From Bifidobacterium olomucense (GTDB lineage: Bacteria > Actinomycetota > Actinomycetes > Actinomycetales > Bifidobacteriaceae), in the NCBI RefSeq assembly GCF_012932375.1, contig NZ_JAAIIG010000003.1, positions 124,001 through 188,000 of the forward strand: a stretch of 64,000 bases of DNA, in the 5' to 3' direction. Positions 17,784-27,283 of the stretch are shown here, in pieces; the first letter of the stretch is position 1; every line of letters starts with the position of its first letter. Both the position numbers and the translations under genes were made by a program. The notes below the pieces were generated by a model. It saw only the letters and a list, made by a program, of their open reading frames with translations, was not told the DNA's origin and searched no databases.

Positions 17784-19229
17784 CTAATTTTGGAATCGGA
17801 TGGTGGTTTGGAACTTATTCGGAGCGGGCTGGGTGAGTTCCAGGGCGGCATGCATGGCCTGGCAGGCGGCATCCACGATGGAAAGACCGAGGCCAACGCC
17901 GGGCATGGCACTGATACGTGAATTCTGGCTGCGATGGAACGGCTGGATGAGCTCGGTCAAATCGTCAGGCAATGTTTCGTCGGTGGAATTGGTCACGGTC
18001 AGCGATACCTGAGCCGTGGAATTGTCGTCATCGATGCGGTCATTAGCATCGAGTGTGGTACTGATTGCCACGTCAATGGACCCGTTCTTCACGTTATGCA
18101 TTGCGGCATTGCGCAGTAGATTGCCTACAGCGAGTTTCAGCAATGCCGGGTTAGCGGCCACAGTGGCATCGCCTTCCACATTGACGGTAATCGTATTATC
18201 GGCAATCACCGTATCGACATCCGTGAGTGCTTGGTTCACGCATTCTCGCAAGTCGATATCGCCTGAGGTTCCGGGAGTTGCATCGCCGCCAATCGTGCCG
18301 CTTTGAATGCGGGACAACGTGAGTAACGCCTGCACGAGTTCGGCTCCGCGTCTATTGGCGGCGAGCGCGCGACGCACCGACGGTTCCACATCGGCTGGGA
18401 AACGGCCTTGGGCTAGCGGCGCGTCAAGATTGATTTCCACTGCGGCGATGGGCGTGCGCAATTCGTGGGAGGCATTGGATACGAATCGTCGTTCGGCAGT
18501 CGCACTGGCCTCCACGCGGTCAAGCATGCCGTTGATGGAATCAACTAGTCGGTCGATGTCGTCATTGCCGGGTTTCACGTCTATTCGCGCGCTTAAATCG
18601 TTCGGTTGCAAAGCTGCCACTTGGTGGTCCACTGCGGTGAGTCGTCGGGAAAGCATCGTGCCGATGAACCATGCCGCAAACACTGCGATAAGGCCGAAAA
18701 CCGTCAGCGCAATGACGGAAACCGTGCGCATGGTGGTGGTCAGTGTGTTGGTGACGGCGTTCGCCGTGCTGATCATCACGCCGTTGTATTCGTCGAGGAT
18801 CCATGGGCCGTTTTCGGTCTTGTCCCGCGCTGTGCTCCATTCTTGGGAGGTGTTTGGCACGTAGAATTCCATGCCGTCGAGGTTTCGTTTCGCGCCCGTG
18901 TAACAGACCACTGCCTGATTTCCGGTGCCGTTGGCGGCGGGCCCGTTTTCGGTGTCCATGCCAGTGGTGACGGAAACCGTGCCGTCACTATTCGCACACA
19001 TGGTCATCGTCTGGTTTGCTTCGGCGGTGGTATGCGCCACGACGATGTTCTGTGTGACGATGAGCGCCGTCATCATTGCAATGATGATGAGTGCGATAGC
19101 CAGCGTGATTTTCGCACGAAATGATTTCGGCATGAGTCTGCCGGCGATGATGACGAAATGGTTCCGCATGGATTGGAATACGTGCCATTTTCCGGCGGCA
19201 AGGGGCACGGGGAACAGGTGATGTTTCAT
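17784..19229 (-). CDS. Sensor histidine kinase
   Basis: Membrane sensor of 481 residues. A transmembrane helix at about residues 40-62 (ITLAIALIIIAMMTALIV) and a second at about 170-195 flank an extracellular domain of about 105 residues. HAMP follows, then the dimerisation/H box FVSNASHELRTPIAAVE with the phosphoacceptor His near 253, the N box VGNLLRNAAMHN near 372 and the G box GVGLGLSIVD near 442. The ATG overlaps the response regulator stop (ATGA), so translation is coupled. Together with the divergent lipoprotein-exporter operon this fits an envelope or antimicrobial-peptide stress module (inference). Confidence 0.93.
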   Translation of the reverse strand: MKHHLFPVPLAAGKWHVFQSMRNHFVIIAGRLMPKSFRAKITLAIALIIIAMMTALIVTQNIVVAHTTAEANQTMTMCANSDGTVSVTTGMDTENGPAANGTGNQAVVCYTGAKRNLDGMEFYVPNTSQEWSTARDKTENGPWILDEYNGVMISTANAVTNTLTTTMRTVSVIALTVFGLIAVFAAWFIGTMLSRRLTAVDHQVAALQPNDLSARIDVKPGNDDIDRLVDSINGMLDRVEASATAERRFVSNASHELRTPIAAVEINLDAPLAQGRFPADVEPSVRRALAANRRGAELVQALLTLSRIQSGTIGGDATPGTSGDIDLRECVNQALTDVDTVIADNTITVNVEGDATVAANPALLKLAVGNLLRNAAMHNVKNGSIDVAISTTLDANDRIDDDNSTAQVSLTVTNSTDETLPDDLTELIQPFHRSQNSRISAMPGVGLGLSIVDAACQAMHAALELTQPAPNKFQTTIRFQN

Positions 19230-19897
19230 GCGAGTCGATATCCTTCCCCACGCGTGGATTCGATGGCATCGCGGTCGCCCAGCTTGCGGCGTAGCGAGTA
19301 TACGGTGGTCTTGATCACATCGGCTGGTTCCACGGCGGCAGCCTCATCCCAGACGGTTTCGTACAGTTCGGCGACGGTCACATACCCACCATCCGCACGC
19401 ATGAGTTCAAGCAGCACGCCATACTCCTTGGGCGTGAGTTTGACGAGTGTTCGACCATGGTCGCGGAATACAAGGCGACGCGTGGTATCAAGCGTCAGAT
19501 CACCGTGCATAAGCACTGACGCTGTAGTTTGCCCCTTTCCTGCGCGGCGTTGCAACGCGCGAATACGAGCCAACAGCTCCGGATAGGCGAACGGTTTGGT
19601 CAGATAGTCGTCGGCTCCGAGATCGAGACCGCTGACTCGGTCGCTTACCTCGGCGGCGGCCGTGAGCATGATCACGGCAACTGGAATACGGTTCGCAGCG
19701 ATCGTAGCCATCACCGCGTCCCCTGAAAGCACCGGCAGGTCACGGTCCAGAAGCACGATATCCACGTTCTGCTCGGCGAGAATACGCAACGCCTCCACGC
19801 CGGTCATAGCCAATGATGTGGCGTACCCCTCGTACCGCAACGCGTCGTCCAACGCGGCCGACAGCTCCTGGTCGTCCTCCACGATGAGAATCCTCAT
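19226..19897 (-). CDS. OmpR-family response regulator
   Basis: 223-residue two-domain regulator. The receiver domain begins MRILIVEDDQEL, phosphoacceptor Asp51 is in DIVLLDRDLPV, the switch Thr/Ser region is in VIMLTAA and the Lys in YLTKPF. The C-terminal winged helix has LTPKEYGVLLELM and VIKTTVYSLRRKLGD. The ATG at 19897 is preceded by AGGAGGGG. The gene is divergent from the lipoprotein genes, and an 11-bp-period direct repeat in the shared intergenic region is a likely binding site for it. Confidence 0.95.
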   Translation of the reverse strand: MRILIVEDDQELSAALDDALRYEGYATSLAMTGVEALRILAEQNVDIVLLDRDLPVLSGDAVMATIAANRIPVAVIMLTAAAEVSDRVSGLDLGADDYLTKPFAYPELLARIRALQRRAGKGQTTASVLMHGDLTLDTTRRLVFRDHGRTLVKLTPKEYGVLLELMRADGGYVTVAELYETVWDEAAAVEPADVIKTTVYSLRRKLGDRDAIESTRGEGYRLA

Positions 19898-19952
19898 GCC
19901 ATTCCCCTCCTGATGTCGGTTACACCCATTATCCGTCCATATTGGCGTTTCC

Positions 19953-19971
19953 AAGGTAAGGCGAAGGTAAG
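19953..19971. promoter_or_regulatory. Direct repeat AAGGTAAG with 11-bp period (candidate OmpR-type operator)
   Basis: AAGGTAAG occurs at 19953-19960 and again at 19964-19971, one helical turn apart, in the divergent region between the regulator and the lipoprotein genes. OmpR/PhoB-type regulators bind tandem half-sites with this period. On the minus strand the repeats are followed by CTTGGA and, 17 bases on, by ATAATG, overlapping GATAAT, which could be the promoter of the regulator gene. Confidence 0.6.
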
Positions 19972-20056
19972 CACATTCATCACCCTGCCGCCACCGCTGG
20001 GGAGGTTGGATGAGGCTATCAACCGAAATATGAACCGTTCAATGAAAGGGACTGCC

Positions 20057-20905
20057 ATGGCCACCAACCTCGATTTCAGCCACACTGTCAAACAATCACT
20101 TAGCCGTACGCTGGCCATCGGTATTGCCACAGGCCTATGTCTCGCGGCGCTCACCGGATGCTCCATGCCGTTCACCAACCAGTCGGCCGGCGCGAGCGAC
20201 TCCGATACCGCTGCAGGTTCCGGCTCCAACACCACCGACAATCTCACGATCGACGCCAATGCCAAGAAGTTCGTCTCCTGCCTGACCGGAAAGGGCTTCG
20301 AGGCACAGGCCACGGCTTCCCCTGGCGTACCCGATAAGAACGGCAAGATGAAGACGCCAACCGCCAAGAACATGGTCATGCTGCGCATGCTCGACGCGAA
20401 CGGTCAACCGGTTGAAGCCGCCGATAACGGCATGAGCGTGAACACCGATTCCACCACCCAGCAGATGTACGCCAATTCTATGTTCACTTCCATCGACTAC
20501 GGCACGGTGTGGGTGGCGTTTAAAGATTCCACCGCACTAGCTGGCAGTCCTTACGAATCGAAGCGGCAGGATTATGCAGACTGCGAGGCCAAGAATCCGA
20601 ACTTCGCCCAACCTGCACAGGACTTGAGCCAGACGCCAACCTATTCCGAAGCGGATAAGCAGGCCACACTCGACTTCGCCAAGAATGCCCGTGAAAAAGG
20701 CTTCAGCTGGGTGGCCGATCCGACCGGTAATGAGCCGACCACCATTCTCATTCCCAAAACCGTAAGCGAAGACGAATTACGTCGGTTCTTCAAGGAATGT
20801 CCTGTCGGCGACGCGCATATCACCTACGGCTTTGATGGAACGCCAGATGATTTCGGTTACGACTACACCAAAGTTATGGATGAAGCCATGGGAGTGGTCT
20901 CCTGA
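20057..20905 (+). CDS. Secreted lipoprotein, paralogue 1
   Basis: 282-residue predicted lipoprotein of unknown function. The signal peptide is a polar start, hydrophobic core (LAIGIATGLCLAAL) and lipobox LTGC at about residues 32-35, followed by a Ser, Ala and Thr-rich linker. The mature part has the segment KKFVSCLTGKGF, LAGSPYESKRQDYADCE and a C-terminal block that begins AREKGFSWVADPTGN and ends LRRFFKECP, all shared with the next gene. Three conserved Cys suggest disulfides. Start at 20057 is supported by GAAAGGGA. Divergent from the two-component system and upstream of the adaptor and ABC exporter genes. Confidence 0.85.
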   Translation: MATNLDFSHTVKQSLSRTLAIGIATGLCLAALTGCSMPFTNQSAGASDSDTAAGSGSNTTDNLTIDANAKKFVSCLTGKGFEAQATASPGVPDKNGKMKTPTAKNMVMLRMLDANGQPVEAADNGMSVNTDSTTQQMYANSMFTSIDYGTVWVAFKDSTALAGSPYESKRQDYADCEAKNPNFAQPAQDLSQTPTYSEADKQATLDFAKNAREKGFSWVADPTGNEPTTILIPKTVSEDELRRFFKECPVGDAHITYGFDGTPDDFGYDYTKVMDEAMGVVS

Positions 20906-21002
20906 ACGCGCATCCATCCGGCAATGAAGCACGGAATGCTTTCACATTAGTATCTCTTTGTATCCGATCGTTGATGATTGGAATGAGAAATTGGGGGACG
21001 CC

Positions 21003-21842
21003 ATGAAACCGCATCAGGATATCGAGGGGCGGAACATTTGCCATAGATTCGAGCAGGTCATAGTCGGCACTACTGCGTCTGCACTGTGTCTGATCATGTT
21101 GGCGGCATGCTCATCGCCATTCACAGTGAACAGTGCAACCGATGCGGCTGCTGCTGACAAAACCGACACTTCCATCAGCACTTCGAACTCAAAGGATAGT
21201 GATGGGCCGAAAGAACCCAGTATCGAGGTCAAACGATTTGTATCCTGCCTTACCAGCAAAGGCTTCGATGCGCGATCGGTCGGATGGGACAATAATCAAG
21301 TAGGCGTGGTGGAACTCGATGCGGCCGGCAATCCCGCGCAATCCGAAATCAGATACCTTGAGGACGGCACAGAAGAGCATTACCATACAACGCCGCCTGA
21401 GCTCTATCCAAATGTTAAATCGTCAGGTGGCATCGGCAACAGCATCACCAAAGAGGACTGGAACTACGTGATCTTCCGGACCTCGACAGACATGGCCGGA
21501 TCACCATACGCATCCAAACAAGCCGACTACGCTGCTTGTGAGACGGCAGTTCCTGACTTTTCGCAGTCAACGTTCAGTGCCACGGACCAAGATGCCAATG
21601 CATCGGAGGAAGATAAAGCCGCCGTATTGAAATACGCACAGGATGCCCGTACCAAAGGGTTCAGCTGGATTGCCGATCCGAGCGGCGAACACCCATTGAC
21701 CATCGTGATCCCGAACACTGTGCCGGAAGAGGATGTACGGCGCTTCTTCCAAGAATGCCCGGCAAACGATACGCCCGTAATCTTCGGCTGGATAGGCGAC
21801 TACCCATACGACACCTTCGCCGTACAACAGGCGGCACCTTGA
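21003..21842 (+). CDS. Secreted lipoprotein, paralogue 2
   Basis: 279-residue predicted lipoprotein, related to the preceding one: KRFVSCLTSKGFDA, MAGSPYASKQADYAACE, and a C-terminal block beginning ARTKGFSWIADPSGE and ending VRRFFQECP match position by position. Lipobox LAAC follows a hydrophobic core about 35 residues from the start. The ATG at 21003 has GGGGGA upstream. The pair looks like an old tandem duplication. Only 13 bases separate it from the adaptor gene, so it probably works with the exporter, for example as a ligand-sensing or substrate-capturing lipoprotein (inference). Confidence 0.85.
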   Translation: MKPHQDIEGRNICHRFEQVIVGTTASALCLIMLAACSSPFTVNSATDAAAADKTDTSISTSNSKDSDGPKEPSIEVKRFVSCLTSKGFDARSVGWDNNQVGVVELDAAGNPAQSEIRYLEDGTEEHYHTTPPELYPNVKSSGGIGNSITKEDWNYVIFRTSTDMAGSPYASKQADYAACETAVPDFSQSTFSATDQDANASEEDKAAVLKYAQDARTKGFSWIADPSGEHPLTIVIPNTVPEEDVRRFFQECPANDTPVIFGWIGDYPYDTFAVQQAAP

Positions 21843-21855
21843 TAGGAGCATCATC

Positions 21856-22971
21856 ATGACGCGAACGGAAGCACGACGATTCTCCAAACGCCGCAGAATC
21901 ATCACCATCATCATGGTGCTCATCGCAGTGATAGGCCTCACCGCTACCTGCGTGATCACACGCCCGTGGACTCTTATCGGTCACATGACTGCTGGTAGTC
22001 AATCGTCTTCGCAGAACATAGATGTGACTACCTTGCGCGCGCAGCCGGTCACGAAAGGCGTGCTCAATGCCGAAACACGGTTAGGCGCGACTCTCCAATA
22101 CGATGATGCCTCCGATTTCGCCGCCGCTACCGGCATCATCACCCAACTGCCGGTAGCCGGCAAGCAAATCAACACCGGTGAACAGGTGTATGAGATGGAT
22201 GGCGTGCCGGTACCGCTCTTCCACGGCGAGCGCCCCTTCTGGCGCACTATCGAAGTGGGTATTGCGGATGGCCCGGATGTGACACAGTTGGAGCAGAATC
22301 TTAAGGAACTCGGTTTCTACAACGGTGAAGTCGGGCCGCATTACAATTGGTTGACCCGAGAAGCTATCAAACAATGGCAGCGGTCCCTCGGGCTCACCGG
22401 CGACGCGGTTAATGGGGTGTTCAATCCCGGATCGGTTGCTTTGGCATCTTCGGCTCCCATTCGTATCAAAACCGTGAACGCCAAACTTGGGGACACCAAT
22501 GTAAGCCCTGCCAGTTACACGGGCGTGACCTTGCACGCGCAATCCACCATCACCGCGACCCAGGCTGCCACATTCAAAGCCGGAGACAAGGCGCAAGTGA
22601 TTCTGCCGGATAATACCACAGTCGATACCACGCTCGCCGCCGTCGACCAAGGTGGCCAATCCACTGGCAAGGATGGGCAGGTCACCTCGCCATCCGTTCG
22701 CATCGATTTTCCCGACCAGACGAAGGTGGCGCAATTCGGCCCCGCAGCCATCCAAGTCGTCGTGCCAAACGCTGCAGCGGCAAACACGGAAACGCTGATC
22801 GTACCGGTCACCGCACTGATTGCCGGTGCAGGCAATTCGTATGCGGTTGAAGTAATTCGTGGTGACGAGATCAAACGCATCAGCGTTGAGATCGGATTGG
22901 TGGCGGGTGCCCAGGCACAAATCACCAAAGCCAACGGGCTGAAGGAAGGCGACAAGGTGGTGGTCTCATGA
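21856..22971 (+). CDS. HlyD-like adaptor with peptidoglycan-binding domain
   Basis: 371-residue membrane-anchored adaptor for the ABC exporter encoded next. One N-terminal transmembrane helix (about 16-36) is followed by an extracytoplasmic region. A peptidoglycan-binding-1-like repeat (VTQLEQNLKELGFYNGE, then LTREAIKQWQRSLGL) occupies about residues 138-185, and the C-terminal part (LIVPVTALIAGAGNSYAVEV, then EGDKVVVS) resembles the beta-barrel/membrane-proximal domains of RND/MacA-type adaptors. Such proteins accompany MacB-like permeases in actinobacteria. The stop overlaps the ATPase start by four bases. Confidence 0.85.
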   Translation: MTRTEARRFSKRRRIITIIMVLIAVIGLTATCVITRPWTLIGHMTAGSQSSSQNIDVTTLRAQPVTKGVLNAETRLGATLQYDDASDFAAATGIITQLPVAGKQINTGEQVYEMDGVPVPLFHGERPFWRTIEVGIADGPDVTQLEQNLKELGFYNGEVGPHYNWLTREAIKQWQRSLGLTGDAVNGVFNPGSVALASSAPIRIKTVNAKLGDTNVSPASYTGVTLHAQSTITATQAATFKAGDKAQVILPDNTTVDTTLAAVDQGGQSTGKDGQVTSPSVRIDFPDQTKVAQFGPAAIQVVVPNAAAANTETLIVPVTALIAGAGNSYAVEVIRGDEIKRISVEIGLVAGAQAQITKANGLKEGDKVVVS

Positions 22972-23648
22972 TTGCACTACTGATGCTCGATGGTGTTACC
23001 AAAGCGTTTACTGGCAGGGACGGCAATCCGCTGGAGATTCTGCACAGCACGTCGTTGACCATTGGTCACGGCGAACGCATCGCCATCGTGGGCCCATCCG
23101 GTTCCGGCAAATCCACCTTGCTGTCTTTGCTGGGTACTTTGGATATGCCCACCTCCGGCACGTTGTCTTATGATGGCGCGGACGTGGCCGCAATGGGGGA
23201 GAAGCGTCGCAGCGAGCTCAGAGCCGCGCGCATCGGATTCGTGTTCCAACAGTTCCATCTCATTGCCACCGTCTCGGCTCTGGAGAATGTAATGACCGGA
23301 CTGCAATACACTGCGTTGCCTCATGGCGCTCGTCGAGAACGGGCCACGGAAGCGCTGGAACAGGTCGGTCTTGGCGAACGCATATTCCACAAACCTTCCC
23401 AACTGTCCGGCGGAGAGCAGCAGCGAGTCGCCATAGCCCGTGCATTGGCCAAGCAGCCCGACATCATCTTCGCTGACGAGCCCACTGGCGCACTCGATAC
23501 CGATACCGGCCGCGCCATCATCGAACTGCTCATGGGTGCTGCCGATCAAGGCGCAAGCCTTGTAGTCGTCACCCATGATCCCAGCATCGCCGCACGCTTC
23601 CCACGCCGTCTACATATCCAGGACGGTGTGGTTACGGAACTCGGATAA
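22968..23648 (+). CDS. ABC exporter ATPase, MacB/LolD type
   Basis: 226-residue ATPase. Walker A is [15 protein letters not shown] near residue 42, the Q loop [11 protein letters not shown] near 86, the signature [15 protein letters not shown] near 145, Walker [13 protein letters not shown] near 165 and the H loop [10 protein letters not shown] near 200. It overlaps the adaptor gene (ATGA) and is followed after 10 bases by the permease gene. Role: energising a mechanotransmission-type exporter or lipoprotein/antimicrobial extrusion pump. Confidence 0.93.
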   Translation: MIALLMLDGVTKAFTGRDGNPLEILHSTSLTIGHGERIAIVGPSGSGKSTLLSLLGTLDMPTSGTLSYDGADVAAMGEKRRSELRAARIGFVFQQFHLIATVSALENVMTGLQYTALPHGARRERATEALEQVGLGERIFHKPSQLSGGEQQRVAIARALAKQPDIIFADEPTGALDTDTGRAIIELLMGAADQGASLVVVTHDPSIAARFPRRLHIQDGVVTELG

Positions 23649-23658
23649 GGAGATAACC

Positions 23659-24858
23659 ATGCGTAAGCCCTTCGTCACGCGTCTGGCCGATCTCCTGCAC
23701 ACGGCATGGATTGGCGCCACGGGCCGCATCTCACGTACCATTCTCGCCTCACTGGGCATCGCACTGGGCGTGGCCGCCTATGTGGCGCTCTCCGGCATCG
23801 CCGCATCCAACCAGGCCGCACTACTGGCTCAGCTTGATGCGCTCGGCGCGAACCTGCAGATTGTCTCTCCCGGCCAAGATGCCTCAGGCCAACCCGTACC
23901 CTTGCCGGAATACGCGCCCCAAACCATCGCCCGCCAACCCGATGTCGAACACGTCGGCGTATTCCTCACCCCGCCCAAAGATGCGCAAGTCTTCAAAAAC
24001 GAGCTTGTCCCCAAGACGAACGGCAACGCGCTGGCCGTATCCGTCATGAAGCCGGGCGCTCTCCAAGCAGTCGACGCCGCGCTTGCCCAAGGCCATGGAA
24101 TCAACACGCACAATGAAAACCTGCCGGTCGCGGTCCTTGGCTCCGAGGCGGCCTATCGGCTCGGCGTCAACCAGCCGGGCGACCGTATTCTCATCGACAA
24201 CGAATGGTACGGCGTCATCGGCATTCTTGAAGCCACCCCGCAGGCGCAATCCATCAACTCATCCGTCATCATCGGAGCAGACTGGGCGATCAACCACTAT
24301 CCCGACCAAAAGGAATCGATACAACAGATCAGCCAAATCTACGTGCGCACCAAACCGGGCAACGCCGAATCCCTGCGCCGCATCATCGCTCATGCGGCGA
24401 ACCTTTCCGGAGGCAACGTATCCGTTGCGGCTTCGGCGAACCTGTCTCAGGCCCGCAATGCCACCAATGATTCACTTACCACGTTAGGACTTATGATCGG
24501 CGCCATCGCGTTCGCCGTGGGCGGCATGAGCATCGCGAACATGATGATCGTCACCGTGATGGAACGACGCGGAGAAATCGGATTGCGACGTGCGCTCGGT
24601 GCCACGCCCGGCAATATCCGTATGCAATTCGTTACGGAGGCGGCCTTATTGTCAGCTATCGGTGGATTGGCAGGCGTTGTAATCGGAGCAGTTACTGCCA
24701 TGGGTGTTGCCATGAACGCCGGCCAGCCATTGACCTTGGATTGGGTCGGATTGCCTGCCGCATGGAGTGCCGCGGTGTTGGTCGGCATCATCGCCGGTCT
24801 CTACCCTGCTTCGCGCGCCGCTCGTCTGACACCCACGGAGGCGTTGCGCGGAGAGTAG
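23659..24858 (+). CDS. ABC exporter permease, MacB/FtsX type
   Basis: 399-residue permease with the MacB layout. Transmembrane helix 1 lies at about residues 20-45 (ISRTILASLGIALGVAAYVAL), then a large extracytoplasmic MacB_PCD domain (about 46-270), then three C-terminal helices in the FtsX domain with GGMSIANMMIVTVMERRGEIGLRR near 290-313 (split by its ERR motif) and ending PASRAARLTPTEALRGE. The ATG at 23659 is selected because AAGGAG precedes it; a longer reading would overlap the ATPase gene. Last gene of the lipoprotein-adaptor-ABC operon. Confidence 0.93.
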   Translation: MRKPFVTRLADLLHTAWIGATGRISRTILASLGIALGVAAYVALSGIAASNQAALLAQLDALGANLQIVSPGQDASGQPVPLPEYAPQTIARQPDVEHVGVFLTPPKDAQVFKNELVPKTNGNALAVSVMKPGALQAVDAALAQGHGINTHNENLPVAVLGSEAAYRLGVNQPGDRILIDNEWYGVIGILEATPQAQSINSSVIIGADWAINHYPDQKESIQQISQIYVRTKPGNAESLRRIIAHAANLSGGNVSVAASANLSQARNATNDSLTTLGLMIGAIAFAVGGMSIANMMIVTVMERRGEIGLRRALGATPGNIRMQFVTEAALLSAIGGLAGVVIGAVTAMGVAMNAGQPLTLDWVGLPAAWSAAVLVGIIAGLYPASRAARLTPTEALRGE

Positions 24859-24918
24859 TTCTTTCCTCCCAGTGTGCTAGCGTCGATACATTGTTCTGGC
24901 ACGACGCAAAGGAGACGC

Positions 24919-26457
24919 ATGGGCGATATCAGACGGGAAATGGAACGTCTGCGGCCGATTTACGAAACTGGTGTGCTCCGCTTGCTCTTGCGTCAGCATG
25001 CCATGCTGTATGTGGCGTTGCTGCGTTCAGCCTTCAACCCGTTGACCGGCGAGTTGCCGCGCGAAACCGTGGAGGAACGGTTCGCAAACAGTCTGGAACT
25101 GCTGGCCTCCAGCGGCGAATACATGCTGAAAGACCAGTCTTATGGAGAAGCTGCCCATCGTATTCTCGCCGATCTGACCCGTGAAGGTGAAGGCGACTAC
25201 GCATGGCTCGCCAATTCGCATGATGCCGCCTCCCACCGATTCCTCTACAGGCTCACCGCTCGCGCGCATCGCGCCATCGAAGCGTTAAGCCGCTTGGAAG
25301 ACGAATCCCGCGCATTGTCCGGCGCGCAGGCGAACAGCATCATCATGGAGATCGAACATGCACGCATGCAGTTGACGGCCGATCCGGGCGAACGAGTCAA
25401 ACTGCTCAACAGCGAGATCAAGGAACGCAAACACGAGATCAAGCGCATCCAACAGGGCCAGCAGCATGCCACGTTGAGCCAGGCTCAGGTGGAGGATGTG
25501 ATCGCCGTAATCCATAACACGTTGCGCGGCGTACCGATTGATTTGCGTGAACTGGTGCTCACCGAACGCGACAACGGCGATGCGTTGCGCCGCCGCATGC
25601 AGGCCGGAGACATGAGCGTGGACGAGACCCTGAACCGGTATCACGAGGAATATCGCCGCTCCTTCAGCGAATCCGATTCCGGCCGACGATTCGAAGACGC
25701 CTTCCAAGTGATCATCACCGACGAAGGCCGCCAACAGATCGACTCCGCGCTACGAGACATCGCCAAAACCCCGTACCTGGCAGGGGAGTCCGCAGCGCTA
25801 TTGGGGCAGATTCGAGACGAACTCTCCCGCATCTATGACGGTATCGAAGCGGTACGCCATCAGATGCGCGTCTCCGACGAGGCAATCAGCCGACTGGTCC
25901 GCCAGCAGACCGATACGCGTTACCGTACGATGATGAGCCGCTTGAACCGACTCTATGTGAACCTCAACGCAGACGCGAAAGCCCATGCCGGCGACAATGC
26001 GCGACCGTATGGCACCGATACGGCGAGCGCCTTGTTCGCCCCACTGCCGATGCGTCCGGCACGTTCGATGACCTATACCGAAACCCCGGGCTTGGAATCC
26101 TCGATGGTAGCTGACCGCGAGGTTCCACAGGTCAATCTCAAGGATATGGTCGAAGGCGGAGGCCCACGGTTGCGACACATGGTGGAGCTCATTCGCCGCA
26201 ATCCCGCCATCGAGCACGGCACAGTGAACGTGGCCGCCAGCTTCAATCGTCTATCTGAGCGGGAACGACGCGAAAGCGAAATCGTTGGATTCCTCGGAAG
26301 CCTGCCATCGGCATCAGCGGCAGACGAAGCTTCGGACGCCAATGCAGCCAACACGGTTTGGCATTGCGTCGCCTTGGATGGGATGTCCAGGGATTGGATC
26401 ACCAGCCCGGTATGGGCAACATTGGAAGAACTTGACAGCATCGTGGAGGAAGGATGA
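24919..26457 (+). CDS. jetA: JetA-like protein (DUF3375), Wadjet/MksF-type
   Basis: 512-residue cytoplasmic protein, predicted kleisin-type subunit of a plasmid-restricting SMC complex. The N-terminus ([20 protein letters not shown]) followed by a winged-helix-like region with [17 protein letters not shown], and a long helical middle part rich in Arg, Glu and Gln (about 90-330), match the DUF3375 pattern. The ATG at 24919 is supported by AAAGGAG. The gene overlaps jetB by four bases. In known type I Wadjet loci the order is jetA-jetB-jetC-jetD, the same as here for the first three. Confidence 0.82.
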   Translation: MGDIRREMERLRPIYETGVLRLLLRQHAMLYVALLRSAFNPLTGELPRETVEERFANSLELLASSGEYMLKDQSYGEAAHRILADLTREGEGDYAWLANSHDAASHRFLYRLTARAHRAIEALSRLEDESRALSGAQANSIIMEIEHARMQLTADPGERVKLLNSEIKERKHEIKRIQQGQQHATLSQAQVEDVIAVIHNTLRGVPIDLRELVLTERDNGDALRRRMQAGDMSVDETLNRYHEEYRRSFSESDSGRRFEDAFQVIITDEGRQQIDSALRDIAKTPYLAGESAALLGQIRDELSRIYDGIEAVRHQMRVSDEAISRLVRQQTDTRYRTMMSRLNRLYVNLNADAKAHAGDNARPYGTDTASALFAPLPMRPARSMTYTETPGLESSMVADREVPQVNLKDMVEGGGPRLRHMVELIRRNPAIEHGTVNVAASFNRLSERERRESEIVGFLGSLPSASAADEASDANAANTVWHCVALDGMSRDWITSPVWATLEELDSIVEEG

Positions 26458-27281
26458 GCATGAGCGAACCAGTCGCCAACCCATACGCCCTGTTTGAAGA
26501 CGACCACGGCGATATGACCGCGGACGCGCGCATGGCCGCCATCGCCTTGAAACGCGAACGCTATATTTCCGGGCAACTCTATGATCTGGTCAACGACAAT
26601 CGTGAGGCAGTGGAACGCTCGCTCAACAATGATCTGCTTGCTCTCGTGGTCAACGAACGCTACCGTATCATGTACGCCACTCCAGTGGCCAACGATAACG
26701 TGGCGTTGCGTGCTCTCAAAACCCGAGCCAGTCTGAAACGCGAGGAGGCGGCATTGCTCGCCTTCCTCCGTATCCGCGTGCTCGAATATGAGAACACGCG
26801 CACCGACCAGTCAGAATGGCTGGTGAGCTTCGAGGAGATTCGTGCCGCGCTCGCCTCGGGTGCCGGATATCTCGCCTCGCGCAACGATGAGGAAGGTGTA
26901 TTGAAGCAGGTGGGCGCCATCGTTTCCGCGATGATCACCTACGGGTATCTGAATCGATTGGATGATGAGGCCATGTATCTCATCACCCCGTTGGTGCCTG
27001 TGGTGCTTGACCGCGAACTGGCCGATACTTGGCTGGATACTGCAGCGAGGAATCTGGGTGATACGACTGATTCGAGCGAATCGAATGCCATGGATGCCGG
27101 ATCGGCGGAATCATCAGATGCCGATTCGAATGAACCAACTGACGATATCCCAGACGAAAGTCTCTTTACCGAACCATTGTTCGATGCCTCGGACGGTGAC
27201 GCTCAAACGATGATTGGCAATGTCGACAATGAGCATGACGCCGCGAACGATACCGACAGCATTATGAAGGAAGGGGAGTGA
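26454..27281 (+). CDS. jetB: JetB-like protein (DUF4194), Wadjet/MksE-type
   Basis: 275-residue protein corresponding to the KITE/MksE-like subunit that binds the kleisin. Residues 35-180 contain the conserved helical winged-helix region ([15 protein letters not shown], then [19 protein letters not shown]). The last 80 residues are a very acidic, Ser and Asp-rich tail that looks disordered. Its ATG overlaps the jetA stop, and its TGA falls just before the jetC start, showing tight coupling of the three genes. Confidence 0.8.
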   Translation: MSMSEPVANPYALFEDDHGDMTADARMAAIALKRERYISGQLYDLVNDNREAVERSLNNDLLALVVNERYRIMYATPVANDNVALRALKTRASLKREEAALLAFLRIRVLEYENTRTDQSEWLVSFEEIRAALASGAGYLASRNDEEGVLKQVGAIVSAMITYGYLNRLDDEAMYLITPLVPVVLDRELADTWLDTAARNLGDTTDSSESNAMDAGSAESSDADSNEPTDDIPDESLFTEPLFDASDGDAQTMIGNVDNEHDAANDTDSIMKEGE

Positions 27282-27283
27282 CG

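Noticed and set aside
17048-17911. Longer S-component reading starting at 17911
   Set aside because: It would overlap the histidine kinase end and add a Pro-rich non-family extension; the GTG at 17710 has a ribosome binding site.
22081-22920. Minus-strand frame inside the adaptor gene
   Set aside because: The plus strand has the adaptor helix and peptidoglycan-binding motif; the antisense frame has none.
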